Below, piece after piece: positions 8,053-17,962 of a stretch of 64,000 nucleotides of DNA. Position 1 is the first letter of the stretch. Each line of letters starts with the position of its first letter. The stretch comes from Dehalogenimonas sp. WBC-2 (GTDB lineage Bacteria > Chloroflexota > Dehalococcoidia > Dehalococcoidales > Dehalococcoidaceae): contig CP011392.1 of the NCBI GenBank assembly GCA_001005265.1, forward strand, positions 992,001 to 1,056,000. The letters are read 5' to 3'. Position numbers and translations under genes: made by a program. Under the pieces are notes generated by a model that ran no database searches, was not told where the DNA came from, and worked only from the letters and a program-made list of their open reading frames with translations.

Positions 8053-9333
8053 TTAGTGAGGCGGTGGCAAGACTTCTGAGGGCGCCATTGAGGATTTTTT
8101 AAAGAATGGTTTGAGCAATGAAGGTGCCACAAGAGTAGTGACCAGACTCACGGCAACGGCAACACCAAAGATATCACGGCTAATAGCGCCAACTAAAAGA
8201 CCGGCACCAGCAACGATCAGGCCTACTTCGCCGCGCGGCACCATACCCATGCCGATAATAAGGCTGCCGCGGTTACCACATTTGCCGACCAGACGGGCGG
8301 GGATGTAACAACCGACAATCTTTCCCGCAATGGCCAGCACAATAATCACCAGCGCCGGCACGATGACCACGGCGATCTCACCCAGATCCACCTGCATGCC
8401 CAGATAGGCAAAGAAGAAAGGCGCCAGGAAGAGCATGATAGGTCTGGTTTGATGGATGATTTCTTCACGCTCAGCGGTAGCGGCAAACATCAGCCCGGCC
8501 ACATAAGCACCGACTACCGGATGCAACCCCACCAGCGTCACTCCATATGAAATCAACACGCCAATGATAAGCGCGGTAATCGGCATCAAACCGGAATCTT
8601 TGAACGGCGTAAGTAAAAAACGTGAAATATATTTGTGACCGTAATAACCGAGGAATAAAATACCTGCCCATACGGCAAACCCAATCACGCCGGTAATCAG
8701 GGCGCTGCCTGCTGAAAGTTCACCCGTTTTGGCCATAGATATGACGATGGAAAGAATCACCAGACCAATGATGTCGTCTATGACAGCGGCGACAAGTATA
8801 ATCGTGCCTTCACGAGTACCCAGTTTACCCATGTCCATCAATATACGCACCGTAATGCCGATGCTGGTTGCGGTCAGAACAGCGCCGGTGAACAGCCAGC
8901 CGACAGTTCCGATATCGGGGAAGAAATACATGGCGGCAAAATAGCCTAATATGAAAGGCACTATCACACCGCCGATGGCTACCAGCGCTCCGGTAAAGGC
9001 ATTTTTTACAAATGCCCTGACGTCAGTCTCAAGCCCGGCCACAAACAGTAAGGCGATCACAGCTATTTCTGACACTATCTGCAAAGGGTTGAAGTCTTCA
9101 ACTTCAAGTCCGCCCTCAACAAAATGGCCGCTGATACTGGCAAAATTTAGTATCACAGGATCATTAAGCAAGCCGCCCAAGAGGAAGGGGGATATGATAA
9201 TACCGGCGGCCAGTTCACCAATCACCGCCGGTTGTTTTAAATAGCGTTCCGCGATTTCGCCACCCAATCTGGCAGCTAACAACACCAAGCCGAATGTTAA
9301 GATTAACTTGAAATAAATCAGCTCGGTTTCCAT
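8053..9333 (-). CDS. cation:proton antiporter, CPA2/KefB family
   Basis: 426 aa, hydrophobic throughout with about 12 predicted membrane helices. The paired acidic DDIIGLV motif in the middle of the chain and the GYxPARLV/GMGMVPRGEVGLI segment near the end are those of CPA2-type Na+(K+)/H+ exchangers. There is no C-terminal RCK/TrkA domain, unlike the CPA1 protein at 47.9 kb. Single gene; ion specificity cannot be read from sequence. Confidence 0.88.
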   Translation of the reverse strand: METELIYFKLILTFGLVLLAARLGGEIAERYLKQPAVIGELAAGIIISPFLLGGLLNDPVILNFASISGHFVEGGLEVEDFNPLQIVSEIAVIALLFVAGLETDVRAFVKNAFTGALVAIGGVIVPFILGYFAAMYFFPDIGTVGWLFTGAVLTATSIGITVRILMDMGKLGTREGTIILVAAVIDDIIGLVILSIVISMAKTGELSAGSALITGVIGFAVWAGILFLGYYGHKYISRFLLTPFKDSGLMPITALIIGVLISYGVTLVGLHPVVGAYVAGLMFAATAEREEIIHQTRPIMLFLAPFFFAYLGMQVDLGEIAVVIVPALVIIVLAIAGKIVGCYIPARLVGKCGNRGSLIIGMGMVPRGEVGLIVAGAGLLVGAISRDIFGVAVAVSLVTTLVAPSLLKPFFKKSSMAPSEVLPPPH

Positions 9334-9601
9334 ATGGGCAGTAACTTTAGCAGATTTTAATAAATTTCGCCAACTAAGTTCAGTGTCAATAAAATTTACC
9401 GGATTACAGGTTTAAGTTTTCAGTTCATAGCTTTCATTTGGTAGGTATTTGGAGATTGCCACGCGCTACATTGTTCACAATATTCAGCGAGCGACTTTCA
9501 GTTTTTATTCTAGGTTTCACCGGGACAAATGCTGTAGGATAACAAGTCGGTAAACAATTTTAGCTTCACTTTACGATATTAATCAGGTAGAATACTCTTT
9601 T

Positions 9602-9688
9602 GGAGAGGTGTCCGAGTGGCTGATGGTGTCGCTCTCGAAAAGCGATCTCCGTTTTTGCGGAGCGTGGGTTCGAATCCCACCCTCTCCG
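9602..9688 (+). tRNA. tRNA-Ser (anticodon CGA)
   Basis: Acceptor stem GGAGAGG/CCTCTCC, anticodon stem TCGCT/AGCGA with loop CTCGAAA (anticodon CGA), a long variable arm (ATCTCCG..CGGAGCG) as expected for serine tRNAs, and T-loop TTCGAAT. CCA is not encoded. A TAGAAT box at about 9589 can serve as -10. Confidence 0.95.
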
Positions 9689-9697
9689 GTTTTTGAC

Positions 9698-9964
9698 ATG
9701 AAAGACAAACCCTTAAATCAGGAATGGTTTTTTTATGTGGTAAGATGTTCAGATGACACGCTATACTCTGGAATCACCACTAACCTCGAAAACCGGGTAA
9801 AAAAGCACAATCAAGGTTCAGGAGCCAAATATACATCGGGGCGCAGGCCGGTGACTCTGGTGTACAGTGAAAACTGCGCCGATATATCCGCCGCCAGGAT
9901 AAGAGAATCACAGGTTAAAAATTTATCGAGAAGCCAAAAAACTCATCTGATAAATGGACTTTAA
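9698..9964 (+). CDS. GIY-YIG nuclease-domain protein (UPF0213/YhbQ type)
   Basis: 88 aa, one compact GIY-YIG domain: the family's first strand is WFFYVVRCSDDTLYSGIT, with the later R residues and the TSGRRPVTLVY segment of the UPF0213 group. Small stand-alone proteins of this kind are thought to act on DNA, but their role is unsettled. The ATG lies only 9 bases after the tRNA-Ser 3' end and has no Shine-Dalgarno; the message probably arises from the tRNA transcript. Confidence 0.85.
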   Translation: MKDKPLNQEWFFYVVRCSDDTLYSGITTNLENRVKKHNQGSGAKYTSGRRPVTLVYSENCADISAARIRESQVKNLSRSQKTHLINGL

Positions 9965-10065
9965 TATCCGGTTCACGAATCTGTCTTTTAATAGTTATCC
10001 CTTTGTTTGACTATCCGGCTTACTTTTATTATCATTGGCGGGCTTTAGCAAAATGGTGCTCACGT

Positions 10066-10155
10066 GGAGAGGTGCTGGAGTGGTCTATCAGGCACGCCTG
10101 GAAAGCGTGAGTCGGGGCAACCTGACCGTGGGTTCGAACCCCACCCTCTCCGCCA
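10066..10155 (+). tRNA. tRNA-Ser (anticodon GGA)
   Basis: Acceptor stem GGAGAGG/CCTCTCC, anticodon stem CACGC/GCGTG with loop CTGGAAA (anticodon GGA), long variable arm, T-loop TTCGAAC. The 3' CCA is encoded (10153-10155), unlike the other tRNA-Ser 380 bases upstream. Confidence 0.96.
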
Positions 10156-10244
10156 ATCTTTATATCCGATGCACATCCGGTCTTTGACCAAAATGTGTTT
10201 AACTCTATTCCAAGACCGGTTCTCCTGTGGTATAAACAATATAA

Positions 10245-10282
10245 ACAAACGGGGCGCGTTTCCGCGCCCCGTTTGTCTTTTT
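10245..10282 (+). terminator. intrinsic terminator between tRNA-Ser and the DUF151 gene
   Basis: A perfect 14-bp GC-rich stem (10245-10258 with 10263-10276) around a 4-base loop, followed on the plus strand by a short T tract. The stem begins with AAAC on the other strand too, so it may also end the convergent minus-strand DUF151 gene. Confidence 0.85.
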
Positions 10283-10297
10283 AATCTATCCAGTTAA

Positions 10298-10861
10298 CTA
10301 CGATTTACGCTTATCAAAATCTTCCAAGTCAAGATTATCGATAAAATCCCGGAAGGCACTCATTTTATTGATTTCGTCTTCACTGGCTTTTTTGCGCTTT
10401 TCGGTAATATCCCCAGTACCATCCAGATTCTCGATAACCTCAGCCCCTTCGCTCTCTCGCTCCAGCACAATACCAGCTTTGTCCAACACAGATTCATCAG
10501 CGTATATAGGCACATCTACTCTAACTGCTAACGCAAGGGCATCGGAAGGACGGGAATCTATCTCAAGCTGATTGCCGCCGAAGTTGAGCAGTATTTTGGC
10601 GTAGAAGGTGTCGTTCTTCAAGTCGTTAACGATTACGTGTTCCACCTTAGCGCCCAGCACTTCAATGGTGGTTGCCAGCAGGTCATGGGTCATAGGACGC
10701 TGCACCTGGATACCTTCCTGGAGGCGAATGGCGATAGCTTGAGCCTCTGCTGAACCGATCCAAATTGGAAGATAGCGAAGCGTGTTTTTTTCTTTTAGCA
10801 TGACCACACGCTGATAATTAACCAGACTGACCCGAATACTCTCAATGGTCATTTCAATCAT
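10298..10861 (-). CDS. bifunctional nuclease family protein (DUF151) with C-terminal UVR-like tail
   Basis: 187 aa from the ATG at 10861; an in-frame GTG at 10879 overlaps the GGAGG box and is less likely. The DUF151 core (about residues 1-135) shows LPIWIGSAEAQAIA, RPMTHDLL and IDSRPSDALALAVR, all typical; related plant proteins have DNase and RNase activity. The C-terminal ~50 residues are charged and resemble the UvrB/UvrC interaction motif. Single gene facing the tRNA-Ser terminator. Confidence 0.87.
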   Translation of the reverse strand: MIEMTIESIRVSLVNYQRVVMLKEKNTLRYLPIWIGSAEAQAIAIRLQEGIQVQRPMTHDLLATTIEVLGAKVEHVIVNDLKNDTFYAKILLNFGGNQLEIDSRPSDALALAVRVDVPIYADESVLDKAGIVLERESEGAEVIENLDGTGDITEKRKKASEDEINKMSAFRDFIDNLDLEDFDKRKS

Positions 10862-11125
10862 TCTGATGGGAGCCTCCACTGCGCGTTAGCTATGCTAGCT
10901 GCTCAATTCTACCTTGATGACCAGGGGGTGTCAATGAAAAACATACCACCAATTGGCGCTGAAAGATGCTAAAACGTATCCAAAAAGAATAGACTTTAAC
11001 AATCAGGCCGGTTTGTTGTAGAATGTTAAGCCTTCGCCGACAAAGGTTGGCCGGAGTTTCTTAAACAGCATCACACCTTGATTTAGGCGTCTCAAAAACT
11101 ATTGTTCGGTAAGGAGCCAAAAGGA

Positions 11126-13390
11126 ATGCAGAAAAATCCGGAATCGATTGTCTGGTTTGACCAGGTTTCCAAAGAGGACATTCCAGTCGTCGGTGGTAAA
11201 GGCGCCAACCTTGGTGAAATGACAGCCGCCAAAATCCCGGTCCCACCCGGATTCATCGTTACAGCTAGTGCGTATTTTGATTTTATTCAAACTTCCGGCC
11301 TGCAACCAAAGATCAGAAAAGCTCTTGAAAATCTGGACCTTGAAGACTCCAAAGCCCTGTCTACGGCTGCCGGAATAGTTAAGCAGCTTATCCTGGACAC
11401 ATCTATGCCAGCTGAGTTGGCAACCAAAATTCTAAAAGCGTACATTGATTTAGGCGAAGGTCTGGTAGCCGTACGGTCTTCAGCAACGGCAGAGGATCTG
11501 CCTGAAGCTTCTTTTGCCGGACAACAGAGCACTTATCTAAATATTGAAGGCGGAGACGCTGTTGTAAAGGCCGTCCAAAAATGTTGGGCTTCACTTTTTG
11601 AGCCGCGTGCTGTTTACTATCGCGCCGAACAGGGATTCGACCATTTCCAGGTTGGCATCGCCGTACCGGTTCAGCGTATGGTGCAATCGGTGACCTCAGG
11701 AGTCATTTTTACCATTGAGCCAATCACTCATGACAATTCCAAGATAGTTATTGAAGCTATCTACGGTCTGGGTGAGGGTCTGGTTTCAGGAGAAATAACA
11801 CCCGATCTATTCATCATGGATAAAACTGGACCTACCATTTTGTCCCGCCGCATCAGTCATCAGAACCGCAGACTGGTGCGTAACACCGGTGGCGTTGAAA
11901 CCAGCACTGAAGGCGCCAATTACTGGCAAGCTGTCCCCGCTGGCAAACAGGAACAGCAAAAACTTTCTGATGATGACGTTATCAAACTGGCCGAATTGGC
12001 TATCCACATTGAAAAACACTACGGTGTGCCACAGGACATCGAATGGGCAAAGGAAAACGGAGACATATATATAGTGCAATCCCGCCCGGTGACCGCCATC
12101 AAGGAAACCACCGAGATGGAACCGGAGATCAAACGTCCGATACTGCTGGCTGGGGCTGCTGCCTCCCCGGGCCTTGCCTCCGGTCCAGTTAAAATTATCC
12201 TTGATCCCACCCAGATAGACAGAGTATATACCGGTGATATTCTGGTCGCCGAAATGACCACCCCTGATTTTGTCCCCGCTATGAAACGCGCTGCCGCTAT
12301 TGTCACCAACCGCGGCGGACGCACCTCCCATGCAGCCATAGTCAGCAGAGAACTGGGTATCCCCTGTGTCGTCGGTACTGGGGAAGCCACTACACTACTC
12401 AAGGACGGCCAGATAATCACCGTTGACGGGGCGCATGGCAAGGTTTATAACGGTAAAGTAACCCGGCGCATCCAAACCGCATCCGTCATTTCATTGGTAC
12501 GTGATGCTATTAAGACTAAAACAAAAGTTTATGTCAACCTGGCTCAACCAGAGTTAGCAGACTTGGTGGCAGCCCGCAACGTTGATGGCGTCGGGTTGCT
12601 CCGTGCTGAATTCATCATCAGCGCCATAGGCAAACATCCCAACTATATGATTGAAACCGGACGCCAGGAAGAGTTCATCCAGAAACTTTATGAAGGCATA
12701 CTGCCATTTGCCAAAGCTTTCCACCCCCGGCCAGTGGTTTACCGCACCACCGATTTTAAAACCAATGAATACCGTGAGCTTGAAGGCGGCAGCAAGTACG
12801 AACAAGCGGAAGAAAATCCTATGTTAGGCTACCGTGGCGCCTCCCGCTATATCCGCGATATTGAGAGCTTCAAGATGGAGATTGAAGCCATCAAGAGGGT
12901 ACGCAAAGATTACCCCAATTTATGGGTGATGATACCTTTTGTCCGCACAGTAGAGGAGCTTAAGCGCACCAAGGAAATACTTGAGGCCGAAGGCCTAAAA
13001 CGCGGCCCTGATTTCCAGTTGTGGATGATGACTGAAATACCAGCCAATATTTTCATGATCGAAAAGTTTATTGATGCGGGAATTGACGGTATCTCTATCG
13101 GCTCAAATGACTTAACGCAGCTTATTTTAGGTATTGACCGTGATTCTGAGAAGCTTCAGGAGACCTTTGACGAACGCAACGAAGCCGTGATGGCCGCTCT
13201 GGAAATTGCCGTCAAGGCAGCTAAAAAGAAAGGCATTACCGCCTCCATCTGTGGACAGGCTCCATCAGTTTATCCTGAATTGACCGAAAAGCTTGTCGCC
13301 TGGGGCATCACATCGGTCTCGGTCAGCCCTGATATGATTGGTACCACACGAGAAATTATCGCCAAGGCTGAGGCAAAATTAAAACTCTGA
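11126..13390 (+). CDS. ppsA: phosphoenolpyruvate synthase
   Basis: 754 aa from the ATG at 11126, nine bases after AAGGAG; an upstream TTG at 11102 is rejected. It makes PEP from pyruvate and ATP, the first gluconeogenic step from acetate-derived pyruvate. Order: N-terminal ATP-grasp PPDK domain (GGKGANLGEM; AVRSSATAEDLP), the swivelling domain with catalytic His402 in GGRTSHAAIVSREL, and the PEP-utilising TIM barrel ending in SIGSNDLTQLILGIDRD and CGQAP. Slightly shorter than the E. coli enzyme (792 aa). Preceded by a ~95-base leader after a TAGAAT box. Works with POR upstream and eno/gap downstream in the window. Confidence 0.95.
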   Translation: MQKNPESIVWFDQVSKEDIPVVGGKGANLGEMTAAKIPVPPGFIVTASAYFDFIQTSGLQPKIRKALENLDLEDSKALSTAAGIVKQLILDTSMPAELATKILKAYIDLGEGLVAVRSSATAEDLPEASFAGQQSTYLNIEGGDAVVKAVQKCWASLFEPRAVYYRAEQGFDHFQVGIAVPVQRMVQSVTSGVIFTIEPITHDNSKIVIEAIYGLGEGLVSGEITPDLFIMDKTGPTILSRRISHQNRRLVRNTGGVETSTEGANYWQAVPAGKQEQQKLSDDDVIKLAELAIHIEKHYGVPQDIEWAKENGDIYIVQSRPVTAIKETTEMEPEIKRPILLAGAAASPGLASGPVKIILDPTQIDRVYTGDILVAEMTTPDFVPAMKRAAAIVTNRGGRTSHAAIVSRELGIPCVVGTGEATTLLKDGQIITVDGAHGKVYNGKVTRRIQTASVISLVRDAIKTKTKVYVNLAQPELADLVAARNVDGVGLLRAEFIISAIGKHPNYMIETGRQEEFIQKLYEGILPFAKAFHPRPVVYRTTDFKTNEYRELEGGSKYEQAEENPMLGYRGASRYIRDIESFKMEIEAIKRVRKDYPNLWVMIPFVRTVEELKRTKEILEAEGLKRGPDFQLWMMTEIPANIFMIEKFIDAGIDGISIGSNDLTQLILGIDRDSEKLQETFDERNEAVMAALEIAVKAAKKKGITASICGQAPSVYPELTEKLVAWGITSVSVSPDMIGTTREIIAKAEAKLKL

Positions 13391-13527
13391 TACATGGTAT
13401 TAAAGGGACTATATAGATTATTTTAATCCGTGCTGTTCCTCCATGATGTGCTAATATAGAGTGACGTGGAATTTAGCCCTGACGCTCCGAATGGTCGTTA
13501 TATCCCGGGAGTGGCATATAGCCATCG

Positions 13528-14625
13528 ATGGAACGTCATGATTATGGGGTGGGCTTTTTTGGCAACATGTCTCGTGTGGTGTCGCTCTTGATAAACGAAT
13601 TACCAAATATCCGTATCTCCCTGGAAGAACGGGAGAAGCAGTGGTTATCCCCATTCGCCACACTATCCTGCGAAAGCCGGGGACGCGCTGTGACCGAGAC
13701 GCCATGTAATGTTAGGACATGTTTCCAGCGTGACCGCGACCGCATCATCCATGCCAAGGCTTTCAGACGGCTGAAACATAAAACCCAGGTCTTCATAGCC
13801 CCCAGCGGTGACCATTATGTGACCCGCCTGACTCACACTCTTGAAGTGTCGCAACTGGCCCGTACCATTGCCCGGGCGCTACGCTTAAATGAAGATCTGG
13901 CCGAAGCCATCAGCCTCGGCCACGATCTGGGGCACACCCCCTTCGGCCATGCAGGTGAGGAGGTTCTGGCTGAGCTTTACCCCGGAGGTTTCAGGCACAA
14001 TGAACAGAGTTTGAGGGTGGTCGATTTTTTGGAAAACAATGGCCGCGGCCTTAATTTAAGCTGGGAAGTTAGAGACGGCATTCTCAACCATTCCAAGGCC
14101 CGTGCCGGTATTTTGTCTGATACCACTGACCGGCCTTCCACACCAGAGGGAGACATCTGCCGTCTGGCAGACGCTTTAGCTTACATTAACCATGATATCG
14201 GAGATGCGGTACGGGCAGGAATGCTGAAAGAAGAAGAATTACCGGCACAAGCGGTGGCAATACTTGGTAATAGTCATTCTCAACGAATAGATACAATGGT
14301 GAATGATGTTATCCTGGCTTCCTGGGGCATGTCCGGGCAGGCATCAGAGCAGCCAGCGATTATCGGCATGAGCCAAACCGTGCTGGAAGCCACCAACCTT
14401 CTAAGGGATTTCCTCTTCGAACATGTGTATTGCCGGCATGATGCCGATACTGAAGATGCCCGCCGGATCGTCAGGAGTCTGTATAGCTTCTTATCTCAGT
14501 TCCCCAACCGAATGCCCGAAGAGTTCATGGTCGCTGACGACCTTGAACGAGGGGTTGTCGACTATATTGCCGGAATGACCGACCTGTATGCCACCAAAAT
14601 GGCGTTGTCCTTTGGATTGAGTTAA
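13528..14625 (+). CDS. dgt: dGTPase-like HD-domain triphosphohydrolase
   Basis: 365 aa. The HD motif is complete: the first His in RLTHTLEVSQLAR, then the HDLGHTPFGHAGE block, with the arginine-rich FQRDRDRIIHAKAFRRLKHKTQV leader read in two parts as in Dgt proteins. These hydrolyse dNTPs to nucleoside and triphosphate. The start is uncertain: ATG 13528, ATG 13567 or a later codon, since homology begins near SLEEREKQWLSP (about 13620). The stop is followed at once by the dnaG ATG. Confidence 0.88.
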   Translation: MERHDYGVGFFGNMSRVVSLLINELPNIRISLEEREKQWLSPFATLSCESRGRAVTETPCNVRTCFQRDRDRIIHAKAFRRLKHKTQVFIAPSGDHYVTRLTHTLEVSQLARTIARALRLNEDLAEAISLGHDLGHTPFGHAGEEVLAELYPGGFRHNEQSLRVVDFLENNGRGLNLSWEVRDGILNHSKARAGILSDTTDRPSTPEGDICRLADALAYINHDIGDAVRAGMLKEEELPAQAVAILGNSHSQRIDTMVNDVILASWGMSGQASEQPAIIGMSQTVLEATNLLRDFLFEHVYCRHDADTEDARRIVRSLYSFLSQFPNRMPEEFMVADDLERGVVDYIAGMTDLYATKMALSFGLS

Positions 14626-16398
14626 ATGGATTCAGTAACCGAAATAAAAAACAAGGCCGATATTGTAGAACTGATCAGTCAGTACACCACGCTGACCCGT
14701 TCCGGCAAGACACTAAAAGGTTTGTGCCCTTTTCACTCAGAAAAACATGGCAGTTTTTTTGTCTACCCTGATAATCAGACATGGCATTGTTTTGGAGCCT
14801 GCGCCACCGGCGGTGATATTTTTTCATTCATCATGAAAAAGGAGGGCTTGTCTTTTGGAGAAGCTCTTGAACGTCTGGCCGAAAAATACGGCATTGACTT
14901 GCCTTCACGTCATGAACCTTCACTGGCGCAAGACCATATGGGTGAACTTTACCGGCTTAACGCCACAGCGGCACAATATTTTCATGACCTGCTTCTGACT
15001 TCACCGCTGGCAACCAGGGCCAGAACGTATCTTGAAAAGCGCGGCGTCAACGCTGATTCAATCGCCGATTTTCAGTTGGGTTATGCGGCACCGGAGTGGC
15101 AGGCATTAATGGATTATCTAAATCAGGCAGGGTTTACCAACGAGCATATCCTGGAAGCCGGCCTTTCAGGACGCGCCGATTCAGGACGCCGTTATGACCG
15201 TTTTCGTGATCAGATCATGATTCCCATTGTTGATGTCCGGGGGCGTATTACAGGCTTTGGCGCCAGAGTGTTGGATGATTCACAGCCAAAATACCTCAAC
15301 TCACCGGAAACGCCGACCTTTTCAAAAAGCGCCACCCTTTTTGGTATTAACATGGCGGCCGCGGCCATCCGTCAAGCCGATGCGGCAATCATCGTCGAGG
15401 GTTATTTTGATGTCATAATCAGCCATCAATTCGGTTTTAAGAATACGGTTGCCAGCATGGGCACCGCCATTACTGAAAAACAGATTATGATACTAAAAAA
15501 ATTATCTCATCACTTGATTCTGGCGCTGGATGCCGATGCCGCTGGTGAGGAAGCCATGGTGCGCTGCGTTCCCTTCGAAAACCTGCTTGATACTGAAATC
15601 AGGGTCGCCTCAGCTCCAGCCGGTCAGGACCCGGACGAAGTGATCCGTTGCAACTCTAAAGATTGGACTGAATTAATTGCCTCGTCTGTCCCCTTAATTG
15701 ACTTTGTCTTCAACCGTTATTCAGCCATTGAGGACCTCCATACCGCAGGAGGAAAGTCCGGTTTGGCACAAAATTTTTTACCTGTAATAGCTGAGATAAA
15801 AGATCCGGTCAGGCGAGGGCACTACCTGGCAGAATTAGCCGGCCGGGTGGGAGCCTCAACAGCTGACCTGCAGCATAGTCTAAATCAACTCAAAAAGTCA
15901 CCGAGTTTTCCCAATACTGTATCAGGCCAGCAGCCACCAGTCGCGGCGTTACCCGTGACAGCCAGCGCCGTTGAGGATTACCTGCTAACACTCATAATAA
16001 AACATCCGGAATTGAAAATACACTGCCAGTCTGTTAAAACAGAGTATTTTGAGAACATAGAAAACAGAGAAATATTTAAATTATGCCTGACAACCGGTGA
16101 TTCAGCCACCCTCCGGCAAAATTTAGACCTGGCTATCCGGGAACGCTTTGATTGGCTGTCAGCTTTGCCCGCGATGGATACCAAATTGCCCGAACGCCTG
16201 TCCGAGTGCGCTTCCCGTCTGGAAGAAAAATACCTTAAAATGACCGCCACAAAGATACATGAAATACTTAATACAGAAAGTGATCGGGGCAGTGTTGCCG
16301 AACTCCTCAGATACCGTGAGCAGGGACTGGCCTTAGACAGCCGCCTTGCCGAGCTTTTTAAGCGCAAAGAGGCACGACGCAACAATCCCGGGAGGTAA
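14626..16398 (+). CDS. dnaG: DNA primase
   Basis: 590 aa; its ATG directly abuts the dgt stop. Zinc-binding domain at the N-terminus (C34, H37, C55, C59; the last pair is CFGAC, three residues apart rather than the textbook two). The TOPRIM core shows VEGYFDV and LALDADAAGEEA with the acidic metal ligands. The C-terminal DnaB-interaction region is present but diverged. Followed 3 bases later by rpoD, the classical dnaG-rpoD arrangement. Confidence 0.95.
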   Translation: MDSVTEIKNKADIVELISQYTTLTRSGKTLKGLCPFHSEKHGSFFVYPDNQTWHCFGACATGGDIFSFIMKKEGLSFGEALERLAEKYGIDLPSRHEPSLAQDHMGELYRLNATAAQYFHDLLLTSPLATRARTYLEKRGVNADSIADFQLGYAAPEWQALMDYLNQAGFTNEHILEAGLSGRADSGRRYDRFRDQIMIPIVDVRGRITGFGARVLDDSQPKYLNSPETPTFSKSATLFGINMAAAAIRQADAAIIVEGYFDVIISHQFGFKNTVASMGTAITEKQIMILKKLSHHLILALDADAAGEEAMVRCVPFENLLDTEIRVASAPAGQDPDEVIRCNSKDWTELIASSVPLIDFVFNRYSAIEDLHTAGGKSGLAQNFLPVIAEIKDPVRRGHYLAELAGRVGASTADLQHSLNQLKKSPSFPNTVSGQQPPVAALPVTASAVEDYLLTLIIKHPELKIHCQSVKTEYFENIENREIFKLCLTTGDSATLRQNLDLAIRERFDWLSALPAMDTKLPERLSECASRLEEKYLKMTATKIHEILNTESDRGSVAELLRYREQGLALDSRLAELFKRKEARRNNPGR

Positions 16399-16401
16399 AG
16401 A

Positions 16402-17901
16402 ATGGAAAGAGACAATGACATGGCTGAAAGTCCGAGTAACAGGGCGGAGAACATCAGTAAATCAATGGTAGTAATCGATGATGAAGAGCCAAAAGACGCC
16501 TCTGACATTAATCCGGAGGATCTAAACGAAGAGGATAACGGAACAGACTCAGATTCTATTCCTGAAGAAGCTGAGCATTTGCTGCCGGAAATGGACGCAC
16601 CGCTGGAACAATTAGAGCACGGGATTGTAGATGACCCGGTGCGTATGTACCTTCATGAGATCGGCCGGGTTCCGTTGCTCAATGCCGAAACCGAGAAGAT
16701 GTTAGCCAAGAAAATGGAAGCCGGCAAGCGTATCCGTGAAATCCGTGAAGTATGCAAGGAAAAAGACGGACACAACCCTTCTTCGGTAGAAGTAATGATT
16801 TGTATGCTGCAGGAATTAGTGAAGGCCGCTGAGACGGTCGCTATGTTGCAAAAACAACTGGGGCTGGAGGTATCCACCAATTTCAAGGATGCCGTGTTCT
16901 CTCCCAAATTACGTGCCAGTATTGATCAGGAAATTGACCAGGAACTGACCAAGAGTATCGCTGAGGAGCAGGGAGCGCCGGTATCTCAGATCGAACAAGC
17001 ACTAATTGACCTGTCACTGAATAGCGAACTCTTGCCTAGAAAAGTCCTTGAAGGCATACCCGCCGAAACAGACTTGTCTGAAATCAATGAATTAGTGGCC
17101 GGTGCTGCCTTCGTCAACCGTTTGAATAACTACGAACACCAGTTTAAAAACTACCTTGACACTGTTGAGATCGAGGCTCGGAAAGCCGAACGTCATCTTA
17201 TCCAGGCCAACTTGCGTCTGGTGGTCAGTGTGGCTAAAAAGCATATCGGACGCGGCATGCCTTTGCTTGATTTAATCCAGGAAGGCAATATCGGTCTCAT
17301 CCGTGCCGTGGAAAAATTTGATTTTCATCGCGGTTTCAAGTTCTCAACCTACGCAACCTGGTGGATACGGCAGGCCATCACCCGGGCTATTGCCGATCAG
17401 GCGCGTACTATCCGCATCCCGGTGCATATGGTAGAAACAATTAATAAACTGCTTTCGATATCCCGCTCTTTATCGCAAAAACTCGGCCGTGAACCAACAC
17501 CCGATGAGATTGCAGTGGAAATGGAACTGCCCCCTGAAAAAGTCCGTGAGATTGCCAAAGTCTCTCAGTTACCCGTATCGCTTGAATCACCCATAGGTGA
17601 AGAAGAAGATTCACACCTTGGTGATTTCATAGAAGATCAAAACGCTCTGCCGCCGCCTGATGCCGCTTCAAGACAATTACTCAAGGAGCAGATAGATAGT
17701 GTGCTAGGCAGCCTTACTCCCCGTGAACGGCGTGTTCTTCAGCTTCGTTTCGGTCTGGAAGACGGCCGCAGCCGGACGCTGGAGGAAGTGGGTAAAGAGT
17801 TCAATGTCACCCGTGAACGGATACGGCAGATAGAAGCCAAGGCGTTGCGTAAACTTCGTCATCCCACCCGCAGTCGCAAACTAAAAGACTATTTAGAGTA
17901 G
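16402..17901 (+). CDS. rpoD: primary RNA polymerase sigma factor (sigma-70)
   Basis: 499 aa, ATG preceded by GGGAGGT. An acidic N-terminal ~70 residues replaces most of region 1.1; region 1.2 is [16 protein letters not shown]; region 2 includes [17 protein letters not shown] and the promoter-melting/-10 segment [19 protein letters not shown]; region 3 follows; region 4.2 is the helix-turn-helix [20 protein letters not shown]. The complete region 4 fits the canonical TTGACA/TATAAT elements seen in this window. Last gene of dgt-dnaG-rpoD. Confidence 0.97.
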   Translation: MERDNDMAESPSNRAENISKSMVVIDDEEPKDASDINPEDLNEEDNGTDSDSIPEEAEHLLPEMDAPLEQLEHGIVDDPVRMYLHEIGRVPLLNAETEKMLAKKMEAGKRIREIREVCKEKDGHNPSSVEVMICMLQELVKAAETVAMLQKQLGLEVSTNFKDAVFSPKLRASIDQEIDQELTKSIAEEQGAPVSQIEQALIDLSLNSELLPRKVLEGIPAETDLSEINELVAGAAFVNRLNNYEHQFKNYLDTVEIEARKAERHLIQANLRLVVSVAKKHIGRGMPLLDLIQEGNIGLIRAVEKFDFHRGFKFSTYATWWIRQAITRAIADQARTIRIPVHMVETINKLLSISRSLSQKLGREPTPDEIAVEMELPPEKVREIAKVSQLPVSLESPIGEEEDSHLGDFIEDQNALPPPDAASRQLLKEQIDSVLGSLTPRERRVLQLRFGLEDGRSRTLEEVGKEFNVTRERIRQIEAKALRKLRHPTRSRKLKDYLE

Positions 17902-17921
17902 TTACCAAGATTTGTTGGAAT

Positions 17922-17954
17922 AAACAGAGAGGGGCTTTCAGCCCCTCTCTGTTT
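17922..17954. terminator. bidirectional terminator between rpoD and birA
   Basis: A perfect 15-bp stem (17922-17936 with 17940-17954) around a 3-base loop, with A/T flanks on both sides. It sits between two convergent genes, so it can serve both. Confidence 0.85.
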
Positions 17955-17962
17955 ATTATGCT

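Noticed and set aside
9608-9697. A longer form of the GIY-YIG protein starting inside tRNA-Ser
   Set aside because: The extra residues are translated tRNA; the domain begins after the ATG at 9698.
9698-9964. The GIY-YIG protein as a homing endonuclease or mobile element
   Set aside because: 88 residues with UPF0213-type motifs and no DNA-recognition extension or intron.
10060-10248. A minus-strand frame opposite tRNA-Ser(GGA)
   Set aside because: Antisense to a clear tRNA and without motif.
11102-11125. TTG at 11102 as ppsA start
   Set aside because: The AAGGAG box lies after it, correctly spaced for the ATG at 11126.
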